A DNA stretch of 64,000 nt from Acinetobacter pseudolwoffii (GTDB lineage: Bacteria > Pseudomonadota > Gammaproteobacteria > Pseudomonadales > Moraxellaceae): the NCBI RefSeq assembly GCF_002803605.1, contig NZ_PHRG01000001.1:880819-944818 (forward strand), given 5' to 3'. Each line of letters starts with the position of its first letter. The first letter of the stretch is position 1. Positions 46,828 to 55,684 of the stretch are shown here, one piece after another. The position numbers and the translations under genes are program-made. The notes below the pieces were generated by a model. The model did not search any database. It was not told the origin of the DNA and saw nothing but the letters and a program-made list of their open reading frames with translations.

Positions 46828-47919
46828 ATGAGTGAAAAATTGCAAAAGGTGCTTGCACGCGTTGGTTTGGGTTCTCGCCGTTATATGGAAGAAGTCATTG
46901 CCGCGGGTCGTGTAAGCGTCAATGGGCAAATTGCCCAAGTGGGTGAACGAATCGAACCAGGTGATGAGCTTCGCATCGATGGTCGTAAGGTTGCATTTCA
47001 GATTGAAGACGAAATTCGTCGTCGTGTGATTATCTATTATAAGCCTGAAGGCGAAATCTGCTCACGTAGCGATCCTGAAAACCGCCCGACCGTGTTTGAA
47101 CAGTTGCCTGCGATTCCGGGCGATCGCTGGGTGATGGTCGGCCGTCTGGATATTAACTCGACCGGTCTGTTACTGTTCACCAATGATGGCGAACTTGCCA
47201 ACCGCTTGATGCACCCATCCAATGAAATCGAACGTGAATACGCAGTTCGTGTCATGGGTGAGGTGACACCACAAATCAAAAACACCATGCTTAAAGGCGT
47301 GGTATTAGATGACGGCCCAGCGAAATTCGAATCGTTCTCTGAACTCGGCGGTGATGGTATTAACCGTTGGTTCCAGGTCGTAGTAAAAGAAGGTCGTAAC
47401 CGTGAAGTACGTCGTATCTTTGAATCACAAGGTCTGAAAGTAAGCCGTCTGCTGCGTACCCGCTACGGTACTGTGATTCTGCCACGCGAACTGCGTACCG
47501 GTCGCTGGATTGAACTGGATAAAAACGATATCGACAACCTGACCAAAGCTGTGGAACTGAAACCACGTCAAGGTACAGGCCTGTTTGGTATGGCGAAACG
47601 TCGTAACGAGCGTATGCAGGATAAACCGATGGCTGCACGCCGTGGCGGTTTCTTGCGTCAGCAACGTCGTGACAGTGATGAACAACAACCACAGAATAAC
47701 CCTGGCCGCGAGCGTCGTGATGACAATGCCTATGGTCGTCGTGACAGAAATGAAAACCAAAATGGTACGCAGTTCGTTCGTCGTGACAACCGTGATGGCA
47801 ATACTCAATTTCCTCGCCGCGAAACTCGTCCAGATCAAGCTTTTGGTCGCCGTGAAGAGCGTGATGAAAATGCGCCACGTCGTCCATACGGTGTCAATAA
47901 AGGCTTTAAAAAGTTTTAA
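46828..47919 (+). CDS. rluB: 23S rRNA pseudouridine(2605) synthase RluB, with Arg-rich tail
   Basis: A 363-aa protein. The N-terminal S4 domain reads KLQKVLARVGLGSRRYMEEV; the pseudouridine synthase domain has the catalytic GRLDINSTGLLLFTND, with the essential Asp in RLD, and ends about residue 250. It modifies U2605 of 23S rRNA. The last ~100 residues form a low-complexity, Arg/Asp/Asn/Gln-rich tail with recurring RRDxRD-like units, a common but variable extension in RluB. It follows scpB by 41 bp. Confidence 0.93.
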   Translation: MSEKLQKVLARVGLGSRRYMEEVIAAGRVSVNGQIAQVGERIEPGDELRIDGRKVAFQIEDEIRRRVIIYYKPEGEICSRSDPENRPTVFEQLPAIPGDRWVMVGRLDINSTGLLLFTNDGELANRLMHPSNEIEREYAVRVMGEVTPQIKNTMLKGVVLDDGPAKFESFSELGGDGINRWFQVVVKEGRNREVRRIFESQGLKVSRLLRTRYGTVILPRELRTGRWIELDKNDIDNLTKAVELKPRQGTGLFGMAKRRNERMQDKPMAARRGGFLRQQRRDSDEQQPQNNPGRERRDDNAYGRRDRNENQNGTQFVRRDNRDGNTQFPRRETRPDQAFGRREERDENAPRRPYGVNKGFKKF

Positions 47920-47930
47920 TTGATATAAAC

Positions 47931-47961
47931 AAAAAAAGTCAGGCAAATGCCTGACTTTTTT
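47931..47961. terminator. Bidirectional terminator between rluB and the yej operon
   Basis: AAAAAAAGTCAGGC-AAAT-GCCTGACTTTTTT. The stem is perfect and has T runs on both strands. Confidence 0.92.
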
Positions 47962-47973
47962 ATGCATTATGTA

Positions 47974-49710
47974 TCAGGCACTTTGTGGAATCCCTTGTGG
48001 AATGGCACTGAGTAAACGCTTGGTATATTCATGCTGTGGTGACTGATACAATTCATCTGAATTGGCAATTTCCACCAGTTCCCCATGATTCATCACCATG
48101 ATCTGATCTGAAATATACTTCACCACCGATAAATCATGTGAAATGAAAATATAACTGAGTCCAAATTCATCCTGCAAATCTTGCAGTAAATTCAAGACCT
48201 GCGCCTGTACTGAAACATCCAGTGCCGAGACCGATTCATCACAGATTAAAATTTCAGGTTTTAAAGTCAGGCAACGCGCGATCGCAATTCGCTGACGCTG
48301 ACCACCGGAAAACTCATGCGGATAGCGATAAAAAGCCTGAACAGGCAAGCTGACCCGCTCCAACAGGTCCAAAGCCATTTGCTTGCGTTCTGTATCATCC
48401 TGACCAATTTTATGAATCTGCATCGGTTCCATCAGGATTTGCCCCACGGTAAAACGCGGATTTAAAGAGGCATAAGGATTCTGGAAAATGATCTGGATTT
48501 TACGTTGATACTGGTTAAATTCCTTTTCAGACATGGCCAAAATGTCCCGCCCCTGAAATAGCGCTTTACCGCCTGTTGCCTGTTGCAAACGCATCAATAG
48601 CAAGCCAATGGTGGTTTTGCCCGAACCGGATTCTCCGACCAGCCCCAAGGTTTTACCTTTGGCCAGCTGAAAAGAAACCCCTTTCACCGCCTGAAATTCA
48701 TCTTTGCCAAACAGACCTTTGCGGCTATAAAAAGATTTTTTCAGATCACGTACATCCAGAATAATTTCTTCTCCGCCCTTGAGTCCGCGTGAGCGTTGCG
48801 GAAGTTGAGTATTCAGGTGGATATCGTCCAGCCAGGTTGAACCATCCTGTTTCATAAAATCACTGATCATCGGCAAACGTAACGGACGTTGCGACAATTG
48901 TGGACGGCAATGCAATAAAGCCCGGGTATACATATCCTGAGGTCGATCCAGTACGTCCTGAACCAAACCCTGTTCACGAATTTCACCATGTCGCATCACA
49001 ATCACCTGATCGGCAATTTCCCCCACCAAAGCCAGATCATGGGTAATGAACAGCATCGACATCTGACGGCGCTGACGCAGCGATTCCAGCAAATCCAGAA
49101 TCTGCTTTTGAATGGTGACATCCAGTGCTGTGGTCGGTTCATCCGCAATCAACAGTTTAGGTTCACAGGCAATAGCCATGGCAATCATGACCCGCTGCTG
49201 CTGCCCCCCCGAAAGCTGTCCCGGATAGGCATCGATTTTAGTTTCAGGTGCAGGAATACCCACTTCTTTGAGCAATTCCAGAGTACGTTGCCGCGCCTGC
49301 TTTTTATTCATACCCAAATGGAGTTGCAGGATTTCTGCAATCTGCATGCCTACCGTAAATACCGGATTGAGCGAGGACATCGGCTCCTGAAAAATCATGG
49401 CAATGTCTTTACCACACATCTGGCGCATGTCACGGGTTTTGAGCTTAAGCAGATTTTTCCCTTCAAAGATAATCTGGCTGTCTTCGGAAATACGCGCGCT
49501 TTCCGTCGGGAGCAAGCCCATGGTCGCCAGTGAAGTAACCGACTTGCCACTTCCCGATTCTCCCACCAATGCCACCGTAGTATTGGCCGGAATTTCAAAA
49601 GAAACCCCTTTTACGGTTTCGATATATTGTTTATTTTCACCTTTAAAACTGACACGCAAATTTTCCACGCGAAGTAACGCAGGTGCTGTACTTGGATTGA
49701 TTTCAGACAT
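47974..49710 (-). CDS. yejF: Yej-type oligopeptide ABC transporter, double ATPase
   Basis: A 578-aa protein with two ABC domains in tandem. The first has Walker A GESGSGKS at about residue 50, the signature LSGGQQQRVMIA and Walker B LLIADEPT. The second has GESGSGKT, FSGGQRQRIAIA and ILICDES. This is the layout of E. coli YejF. It powers peptide import through YejB-YejE at the inner membrane. It is the last gene of the operon and has AGGAG before its ATG. Confidence 0.95.
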   Translation of the reverse strand: MSEINPSTAPALLRVENLRVSFKGENKQYIETVKGVSFEIPANTTVALVGESGSGKSVTSLATMGLLPTESARISEDSQIIFEGKNLLKLKTRDMRQMCGKDIAMIFQEPMSSLNPVFTVGMQIAEILQLHLGMNKKQARQRTLELLKEVGIPAPETKIDAYPGQLSGGQQQRVMIAMAIACEPKLLIADEPTTALDVTIQKQILDLLESLRQRRQMSMLFITHDLALVGEIADQVIVMRHGEIREQGLVQDVLDRPQDMYTRALLHCRPQLSQRPLRLPMISDFMKQDGSTWLDDIHLNTQLPQRSRGLKGGEEIILDVRDLKKSFYSRKGLFGKDEFQAVKGVSFQLAKGKTLGLVGESGSGKTTIGLLLMRLQQATGGKALFQGRDILAMSEKEFNQYQRKIQIIFQNPYASLNPRFTVGQILMEPMQIHKIGQDDTERKQMALDLLERVSLPVQAFYRYPHEFSGGQRQRIAIARCLTLKPEILICDESVSALDVSVQAQVLNLLQDLQDEFGLSYIFISHDLSVVKYISDQIMVMNHGELVEIANSDELYQSPQHEYTKRLLSAIPQGIPQSA

Positions 49711-49720
49711 GGTTGCGCTC

Positions 49721-50872
49721 CTATTTCAGTTTCGGATCTAATGCATCACGGAGTGCATCGGTAAACATCGAGAAAGCCGTCACCAGTATTGCCATGGCAA
49801 TCGAGGCTGCGGCCAGTTGCCACCATTTCCCTAAAATCAGCTCGCTTTGCGCTTCATTCAGCATGCTTCCCCAAGACACTACTCCGATTGGCACGCCAAA
49901 ACCGAGGAAGCTGAGAATCACTTCAGATTTGATAAAAGCCACCACCAGAATGGACATTTGTACCAAGGCAATATGACTGACATTCGGAAAAATATGTACA
50001 AACATACGCCGTAAATTACTCACCCCAATCGCCTTGGCAGCCAGTACATATTCACGCGCCGTATGTTTCATGTACTCGGCACGAACCAGACGAAAAACCC
50101 CAGTCCAGCCGGTCAGACCTAAAATCAGGATGATTGATAAAATCCCTTTCTGTTGTAACACCGCAGCAATTGCCAGAACCAGCAGTAAATAAGGAATTGA
50201 AGTAAAGACATTATAAAACCAGTTAAGGAGATCATCGACCCAGCCACCAAAATAACCGGCAAGTGCACCAAGTACGGTGCCAATGATCACAGCGACCAAA
50301 GCCGCAACCAGTCCGACCAGAATCGAGGTTTCCGCACCTTTAATGGTTTTCTGTAAAACATCCTGTCCCCATTTATCCGCACCAAAGATCAGACTCTGTT
50401 TTAATTCGCTGTCCTGATCCATCAGCTGACCACCGAGCTGCTGGTTAATGACGTGCATGTCTTCTGCCAGCGGATCTGTTACACCATAATAATCGATGCT
50501 GCCCCCCATCCTTTGCTCAGCAGCAATTTCAGCATTGAGTTCTGCAATCACCTCTTTTAAAGGATCGACTGGATTGACCGGTAAAACGACCGATTCTGCT
50601 TCCTGTTCTTCACCGGAAACAGCCGGCATAGGCGCTGCACTGATAAAACTTGGCGGTGCATAACTGACCGCCACTTCTTTATTCCAGTCCTTGGCAATAA
50701 AACCGCTCATGGAAAGCAAAAGTAGCAGCAGATAAAACAGCACCACCAATAAGGAGAACATGGCAATCCGGTCACGTTTCAAACGGCGCATGGCCAGTTG
50801 CCATAATCCTGTCGAAGTAGACTCAGGCACGGCTTGAGCGTGTTGCTCTTTTTTAAATATCGCACTCAGCAT
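49721..50872 (-). CDS. yejE: Yej-type ABC transporter permease YejE
   Basis: A 383-aa permease. An N-terminal membrane helix (about residues 38-58) is followed by a long periplasmic insert with acidic and Pro-rich segments (about 60-165), then five helices of the BPD_transp_1 domain with the EAA-loop (AREYVLAAKAIGVSNLRRMFVHIFPN). The long insert distinguishes YejE from ordinary DppC. Spacing to yejF is 10 bp and to yejB 7 bp. Confidence 0.94.
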   Translation of the reverse strand: MLSAIFKKEQHAQAVPESTSTGLWQLAMRRLKRDRIAMFSLLVVLFYLLLLLLSMSGFIAKDWNKEVAVSYAPPSFISAAPMPAVSGEEQEAESVVLPVNPVDPLKEVIAELNAEIAAEQRMGGSIDYYGVTDPLAEDMHVINQQLGGQLMDQDSELKQSLIFGADKWGQDVLQKTIKGAETSILVGLVAALVAVIIGTVLGALAGYFGGWVDDLLNWFYNVFTSIPYLLLVLAIAAVLQQKGILSIILILGLTGWTGVFRLVRAEYMKHTAREYVLAAKAIGVSNLRRMFVHIFPNVSHIALVQMSILVVAFIKSEVILSFLGFGVPIGVVSWGSMLNEAQSELILGKWWQLAAASIAMAILVTAFSMFTDALRDALDPKLK

Positions 50873-50879
50873 AATTCAC

Positions 50880-51818
50880 CTACTTCAACTGTACGCGTGG
50901 ATCGACCCATTTATAGATCAGATCGGCAATCAGGTTGAATATCATGGTCGCAGCGGCAACATAGACCGTAATCGCTTTAATCACCGGGAAATCCGAACGC
51001 TCTACGGCAATAATCACTTCACGGCCAATCCCCGGAATACCGAAAAAACGCTCAATCAGGAAAGCACCGATCAGCAGTGCTGGAAGCCCCGCCATCACAT
51101 CGGTAATAATCGGAATCGAGGCATTGCGTAGCACATGCACGCCCAGAATCCGGCTTTCGCCCAGACCTTTGGCCCGTGCAGTACGCACATAGTCCTGATT
51201 GACTTCATCCAGTACGAAACTGCGGTACAGACGTAAGGTCGGGGCAATACTCACCACCAGCATAATCAGTACAGGCAATAAGGCGTATTTGAAAAGATTG
51301 TCAGCGAAATTATCACTCCAGCCCTGCACCGGAAACCAGCTCAGCTCATAAGCGAGGAAATACTGAAACACAATGATATAGACCAGAATACTGATCGACA
51401 TGCCGATGGTGCACAGCATCATGATCATGCGATCGGTCAGACTGCCGCGAACTGACGCCACACCCAAGGCTAAAATGATGGAAATAATGGTTTGCAAAAT
51501 GGTCAGTGGAATCAGAATGGTCAGTGAGGGTCCCAGACGCGTACTAATAATTTGCGCCACCGACTCGCCGGTACTCCAGCTCACCCCATAATCAAAGGTT
51601 AAAATCTGCTTGATGAAAATCCACAGTTGCACATAATACGGTTGATCCACGCCAAGCTGTTGCCGGATGTTTTCAATCTGTTCTGCATTGGCCATTTTAC
51701 CGGCGAGGATATAGGCAGGATCGCCCCCCACCCAGTTAAACAGCAGGAAGATCAGCAAAATCACCCCGAGCATGGTGGGGATCATTTGCCAGAGCCGTCG
51801 AATAATATATGCCAGCAT
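50880..51818 (-). CDS. yejB: Yej-type ABC transporter permease YejB
   Basis: A 312-aa permease. The first helix begins MLAYIIRRLWQMIPTMLGVI; a periplasmic loop and five helices follow, with the EAA motif DYVRTARAKGLGESRILGVHV. It is about 50 residues shorter than E. coli YejB, mainly in the first periplasmic loop. Together with YejE it forms the peptide channel. AAGGAAGG precedes the start. Confidence 0.94.
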   Translation of the reverse strand: MLAYIIRRLWQMIPTMLGVILLIFLLFNWVGGDPAYILAGKMANAEQIENIRQQLGVDQPYYVQLWIFIKQILTFDYGVSWSTGESVAQIISTRLGPSLTILIPLTILQTIISIILALGVASVRGSLTDRMIMMLCTIGMSISILVYIIVFQYFLAYELSWFPVQGWSDNFADNLFKYALLPVLIMLVVSIAPTLRLYRSFVLDEVNQDYVRTARAKGLGESRILGVHVLRNASIPIITDVMAGLPALLIGAFLIERFFGIPGIGREVIIAVERSDFPVIKAITVYVAAATMIFNLIADLIYKWVDPRVQLK

Positions 51819-51830
51819 CGCTTGCCTTCC

Positions 51831-53837
51831 TTAATTTTTTCCAGAGATTTCATTAAAGAAAGCTTTGCTGTCCGGATCACGACCCAAGAAGTCTTTCACC
51901 ATCTGCTCGCCATGTTTTTGTCCGCCTTGCGCCAAGACCGTATTGCGATAATGCGCACCGACTTTTTTATCCATCAACTGATCGCCAAAGGCAGAGAGCA
52001 TATCTAGCGCAATCACCTCGGACCACATATAGCTGTAATAACCTGCCTGATAGCCGCCCATCACATGCCCGAACTGTCCCGGGAACTGCTGACCGGGTAC
52101 ATAACCCAAGGCAGTTTTGCTTTCCATCTCTTGCCATAATTTTAATGGGTCGGTCTTGAGGGCATCTTTACTGTGTAAGGCCATATCGTACTGCGCATAT
52201 AAAGTCTGACGCGCATAATGCAGACCGCGACCATAGTTTTTTACGTCTTTGAGACGCTCAGTCATGGCAGCATCGACACGTGGACAAGCCGGTTCACAAT
52301 AATCGGCCACTTTTGATAAGGTTTCCAGACGGCGTGCCCACTCTTCATACATCTGTGAAGGTGCTTCCACCAAGTCACGCTCTACCGATGTACCAGACTG
52401 TTCGGAATAGCGGGTTTTCGATAAAATCCCGTGTAAGGCATGCCCCATTTCATGCACAAAGGTTTCCAGCTCGTTGCTGTTCAAACCTTTGCGGTTGAAG
52501 TTGGTGACCAGTACCGACACCGGACGACGCTGATTCAGGGTACTGCCACCATAGGCGCCCCAGACGGCCGCATGTCCATATTTACCTTCACGCGGGTATT
52601 TATCGACATATAATCCGCCCAAGAATTCACCTGAGGCAGTATCATGTACCGCATAATATTCCACTTCATTGTGCCAGGCCTTGACTTTCATCGGCCTGAA
52701 ATCAATCCCGTACAGTTCTGATGACACAGCAAATAACCATTTTTGTGCCGCTTCGGTCGGGAAGTAATCGCGCAGTTTTTCCTGATCGACCTTGTATTTG
52801 GCCTGACGCAGTTTTTCACTCCAATAGCCCTGATTCCAGCGAGTAATGTCTGCTTTCTCTCGTGGAACTTTTAAGGTCTCGGCTTTGAACTGGCGTAACT
52901 CCTCTACATCTTGTTTCTCTAAAGGTGCGACTTTGCTATACACATCCTCTAGAAAAGAATTCACCGCTTCTGGGGTTTTTGCCATACGAAATTCAAGGGC
53001 TGAATGTGCATAGCTTTCTTTATCAAAAAGTTGAGCCATCTCATAACGCAGATCAATGGCTTTTTTCATAAATTGCAGGTTTTGCTCTGTCCCACGGCGG
53101 GTATAAGCCATCTGATAACGTTTACGCGCTTCATCACTTTCTGCCAGCTCCATGAATGGCTGGTATTCCGGATAGTCAAAGCCAAGCAGATAATTGCCTT
53201 TTTCATTTTTCTTTAACCCCGCCATATAGCTGGCTGGCAGACCTTTCATTTCTGCTGGGGTAAATTCGACTTTATGCGGATTATCACGTACATTTTTGGC
53301 GAAATCCTGAGACAGCTTGGTCGATTCTTCGATGATATCTTTCAGGCGCTTTTGTTTTTCTGCACTGAGTTGTACCCCTGTTTTTTCAAACTGCTCCAGA
53401 ATATCTTGCAAGAATTTTTGATCAATCGGATCGCTGGCCTTCAGTTTCTTGAACTGGGCATACAGTTTCGGATTCTGGTACAGCGTGGTCTGGTACTTGC
53501 TGATTTTTAGCTCACAGTCATCTGCTGCCTGACGCAATGCAGGGTCTGGATCGACATTACTATACAATCCGACTGCTGCACCAAAATCCCGGGCTTTGGC
53601 ATGTAATTCATCCCATTCAGCCAGATAAGGCCCTGCCTTGGCCTTATTTTTAATTTTCTGATTTTCAAATATCTGAATATCTTTTTGCATGCTGGCCAGA
53701 TTGGCATCACATAAAGATGGAATCTCTGCTGCCTTAAATAATGGCAGTAGCTGCGCTTGAGTCTGTGCCGCTACCCCCTGATACCCCCCCATTATGACTA
53801 AACATAAGCTACTTAATTTTAAAGACTTCGATTTCAT
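51831..53837 (-). CDS. Exported M3-family metallopeptidase (peptidyl-dipeptidase-like)
   Basis: A 668-aa zinc peptidase. HEMGH at the active site (ETFVHEMGHALHGILSK) and a downstream Glu region (DLVEAPSQMYEEWA) define the M3 (thimet/Dcp) family. The N-terminus has a signal peptide (MKSKSLKLSSLCLVIMGGYQGVAAQ, cleavage near residue 23), unlike the cytoplasmic E. coli Dcp and OpdA. It should trim short peptides in the periplasm. The gene lies inside the yej operon, 12 bp before yejB. ATG 53837 has GGAG upstream; the longer frame to 53948 overlaps the preceding gene. Confidence 0.9.
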   Translation of the reverse strand: MKSKSLKLSSLCLVIMGGYQGVAAQTQAQLLPLFKAAEIPSLCDANLASMQKDIQIFENQKIKNKAKAGPYLAEWDELHAKARDFGAAVGLYSNVDPDPALRQAADDCELKISKYQTTLYQNPKLYAQFKKLKASDPIDQKFLQDILEQFEKTGVQLSAEKQKRLKDIIEESTKLSQDFAKNVRDNPHKVEFTPAEMKGLPASYMAGLKKNEKGNYLLGFDYPEYQPFMELAESDEARKRYQMAYTRRGTEQNLQFMKKAIDLRYEMAQLFDKESYAHSALEFRMAKTPEAVNSFLEDVYSKVAPLEKQDVEELRQFKAETLKVPREKADITRWNQGYWSEKLRQAKYKVDQEKLRDYFPTEAAQKWLFAVSSELYGIDFRPMKVKAWHNEVEYYAVHDTASGEFLGGLYVDKYPREGKYGHAAVWGAYGGSTLNQRRPVSVLVTNFNRKGLNSNELETFVHEMGHALHGILSKTRYSEQSGTSVERDLVEAPSQMYEEWARRLETLSKVADYCEPACPRVDAAMTERLKDVKNYGRGLHYARQTLYAQYDMALHSKDALKTDPLKLWQEMESKTALGYVPGQQFPGQFGHVMGGYQAGYYSYMWSEVIALDMLSAFGDQLMDKKVGAHYRNTVLAQGGQKHGEQMVKDFLGRDPDSKAFFNEISGKN

Positions 53838-53856
53838 ATTTATCTCCAGATTTTTC

Positions 53857-55674
53857 TTACTTTTTGCTATCAATATCGATGTACATCCACTCTGAAGACA
53901 GAATCGGATGGTTTTTATAGCCAATGACCCGGGGTTGCGACAAGACATTACGATAGGTGCTATATAGCATCAGTACCGGCATATTCACTTCCAGAATCCG
54001 GGACATTTTGCGATAGATTGCATCACGTTCAGGACTGGCTGGCATACTTTGGGTTTGCTCATACAGGCGGTCAAATTCAGGATGTTTGAAGCAGGCATTG
54101 TTGGTGACATTGACATTTTTGCCATAAAAAAGCTGCATGAAGTTGTCGGCATCCGGATAGTCTGCAATCCATGCCGAGCTTTTAAACATGGTCTTACATT
54201 GTTTTTCCAGCTTGATCGCCTCGGCAAATGGCATGGCTTTACTGACCATCTTGATCTGAATATTGTCCAGGGCTTTTTTCCAGAATTCTGCCTGTTGCTG
54301 ACCACGACTGGTATTACCGACAATCAGTTCAATCTCTAAAGGCTTACCATCGGGTTGTCTGCGCCAGCCATCGGCCCCGACTTTGTATTGATAACGGTCA
54401 AGCAGCATATTGGCCGCCTTGACCGAATAGGGAATACTGCTTTTATAATCCGGTGAATAACCAACCACCCCGGGTGGTACCGGCATCTGTAACTTATTGG
54501 CATCGCCCTTGAGCAAGACACTGATCATATTGTCGGTAGAGTAAGCCATGGCCATGGCACGACGTAGCGCAATTTTTTCCTTGCTGAACCCACCAACCAC
54601 AGGATTCTGCATATTCCAGTAATGGTAGCCAATCAGCGGATCGGTAATCCTAGATAACTGAACCCCTTTTTGTTTTAAGGAAGGTTTGAGTAGCCCATTT
54701 TCAAGCGCCTGAACCACCATGTCGCCGTCGATTTCAGTCATGTCCAGTTCATTTTTATTAAAGGCCAACCAGCGTGACTGGGCTTCTTCAATGACCCGGA
54801 TATCAATCGTGCCAATTTGCGGCATTTTTTTGCCTTGCAATGCATCCACAATAGGCTGGTCTTCGCTGCTACTGGCTTTAAAATTCCAGACAAAACTCCG
54901 GTAGTTCGGACTGGCTTTTAAAATAATGCGTGAACCCGGAGTCCAGCGTGACAATAAATAAGGGCCTGTACCGACTGGTTTGTCCATCGCAAAGCCTGCT
55001 TTATTACGGTACTTTTCAATAACTTCACGGGCAACTGCAGCTGCTGGGCCATGTGCCAGTAACATCGGAAAGTTTTGATCCGGTTGGGTCAGTTTCAGAA
55101 TCAGGGTATAACGGTCTGGCGTTTGAATGCCTTCAAAGGGGTTTTCATAGACTTTGCCATTCTTTTTGCCTAAGGCGACCCATGCTTCCAGCCCTTTAAT
55201 CCGGCCATCCAGCAACCAGCTATTTGGTGAATGCAAGTTGGGATCGATCAGACGTTTTAATGAATAGGCATAATCATAAGCCGTCAGTTCACGTTTCTGA
55301 CCTTTAAAAACGGGATCATCGGCGAAGTAAATGCCTTTTTTGATTTTGATGGTATAAGTGAGACCATCTGCACTGACTTCTGGCATGGCAACCGCGGTAT
55401 TAGGAATCAGCTTGGCTGGGGTTGCCAGATAGTCATAGCTAAACAGGTTTTCAAAAATCGCGCTATTAACCCGGGCTGAATAGGCATCGTGCGTTGCGGC
55501 GGGATCAAATCCGGTTTCTGCCACCGGAAAAACATCCCGAATCACCTTGTTAGGATCTGCAGGATTAATGGCCCATGCAGAAACGATCCCCGAGCAGAGC
55601 AAACTTCCCAGCAGAACACTACCCGTCAGTTGCTTGAATTGCTTTGATAAATTTCCCTTCATCATACTCTTCAT
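53857..55674 (-). CDS. ABC transporter substrate-binding protein, YejA-like (copy 2)
   Basis: A 605-aa SBP_bac_5 family periplasmic binding protein. A signal peptide spans residues 1-35 (cleavage after SAWA). Family landmarks are FENLFSYDYLATPAKLIPNT, KPVGTGPYLLSRWTPGSR, and AWIADYPDADNFMQLFYGKN near the C-terminus. It binds oligopeptides for YejBEF. It resembles the next gene throughout, so the two arose by duplication. ATG 55674, 55665 and 55662 are all possible starts; the first has the weakest ribosome-binding site. Confidence 0.9.
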   Translation of the reverse strand: MKSMMKGNLSKQFKQLTGSVLLGSLLCSGIVSAWAINPADPNKVIRDVFPVAETGFDPAATHDAYSARVNSAIFENLFSYDYLATPAKLIPNTAVAMPEVSADGLTYTIKIKKGIYFADDPVFKGQKRELTAYDYAYSLKRLIDPNLHSPNSWLLDGRIKGLEAWVALGKKNGKVYENPFEGIQTPDRYTLILKLTQPDQNFPMLLAHGPAAAVAREVIEKYRNKAGFAMDKPVGTGPYLLSRWTPGSRIILKASPNYRSFVWNFKASSSEDQPIVDALQGKKMPQIGTIDIRVIEEAQSRWLAFNKNELDMTEIDGDMVVQALENGLLKPSLKQKGVQLSRITDPLIGYHYWNMQNPVVGGFSKEKIALRRAMAMAYSTDNMISVLLKGDANKLQMPVPPGVVGYSPDYKSSIPYSVKAANMLLDRYQYKVGADGWRRQPDGKPLEIELIVGNTSRGQQQAEFWKKALDNIQIKMVSKAMPFAEAIKLEKQCKTMFKSSAWIADYPDADNFMQLFYGKNVNVTNNACFKHPEFDRLYEQTQSMPASPERDAIYRKMSRILEVNMPVLMLYSTYRNVLSQPRVIGYKNHPILSSEWMYIDIDSKK

Positions 55675-55684
55675 CTAAATAGGT

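Noticed and set aside
47360..47967. Two long minus-strand ORFs over the rluB 3' end (175 and 180 codons)
   Set aside because: Antisense of the Arg/Asp-rich tail, giving His/Tyr/Val-rich or Thr/Val-rich translations typical of shadow frames; one also crosses the bidirectional terminator.
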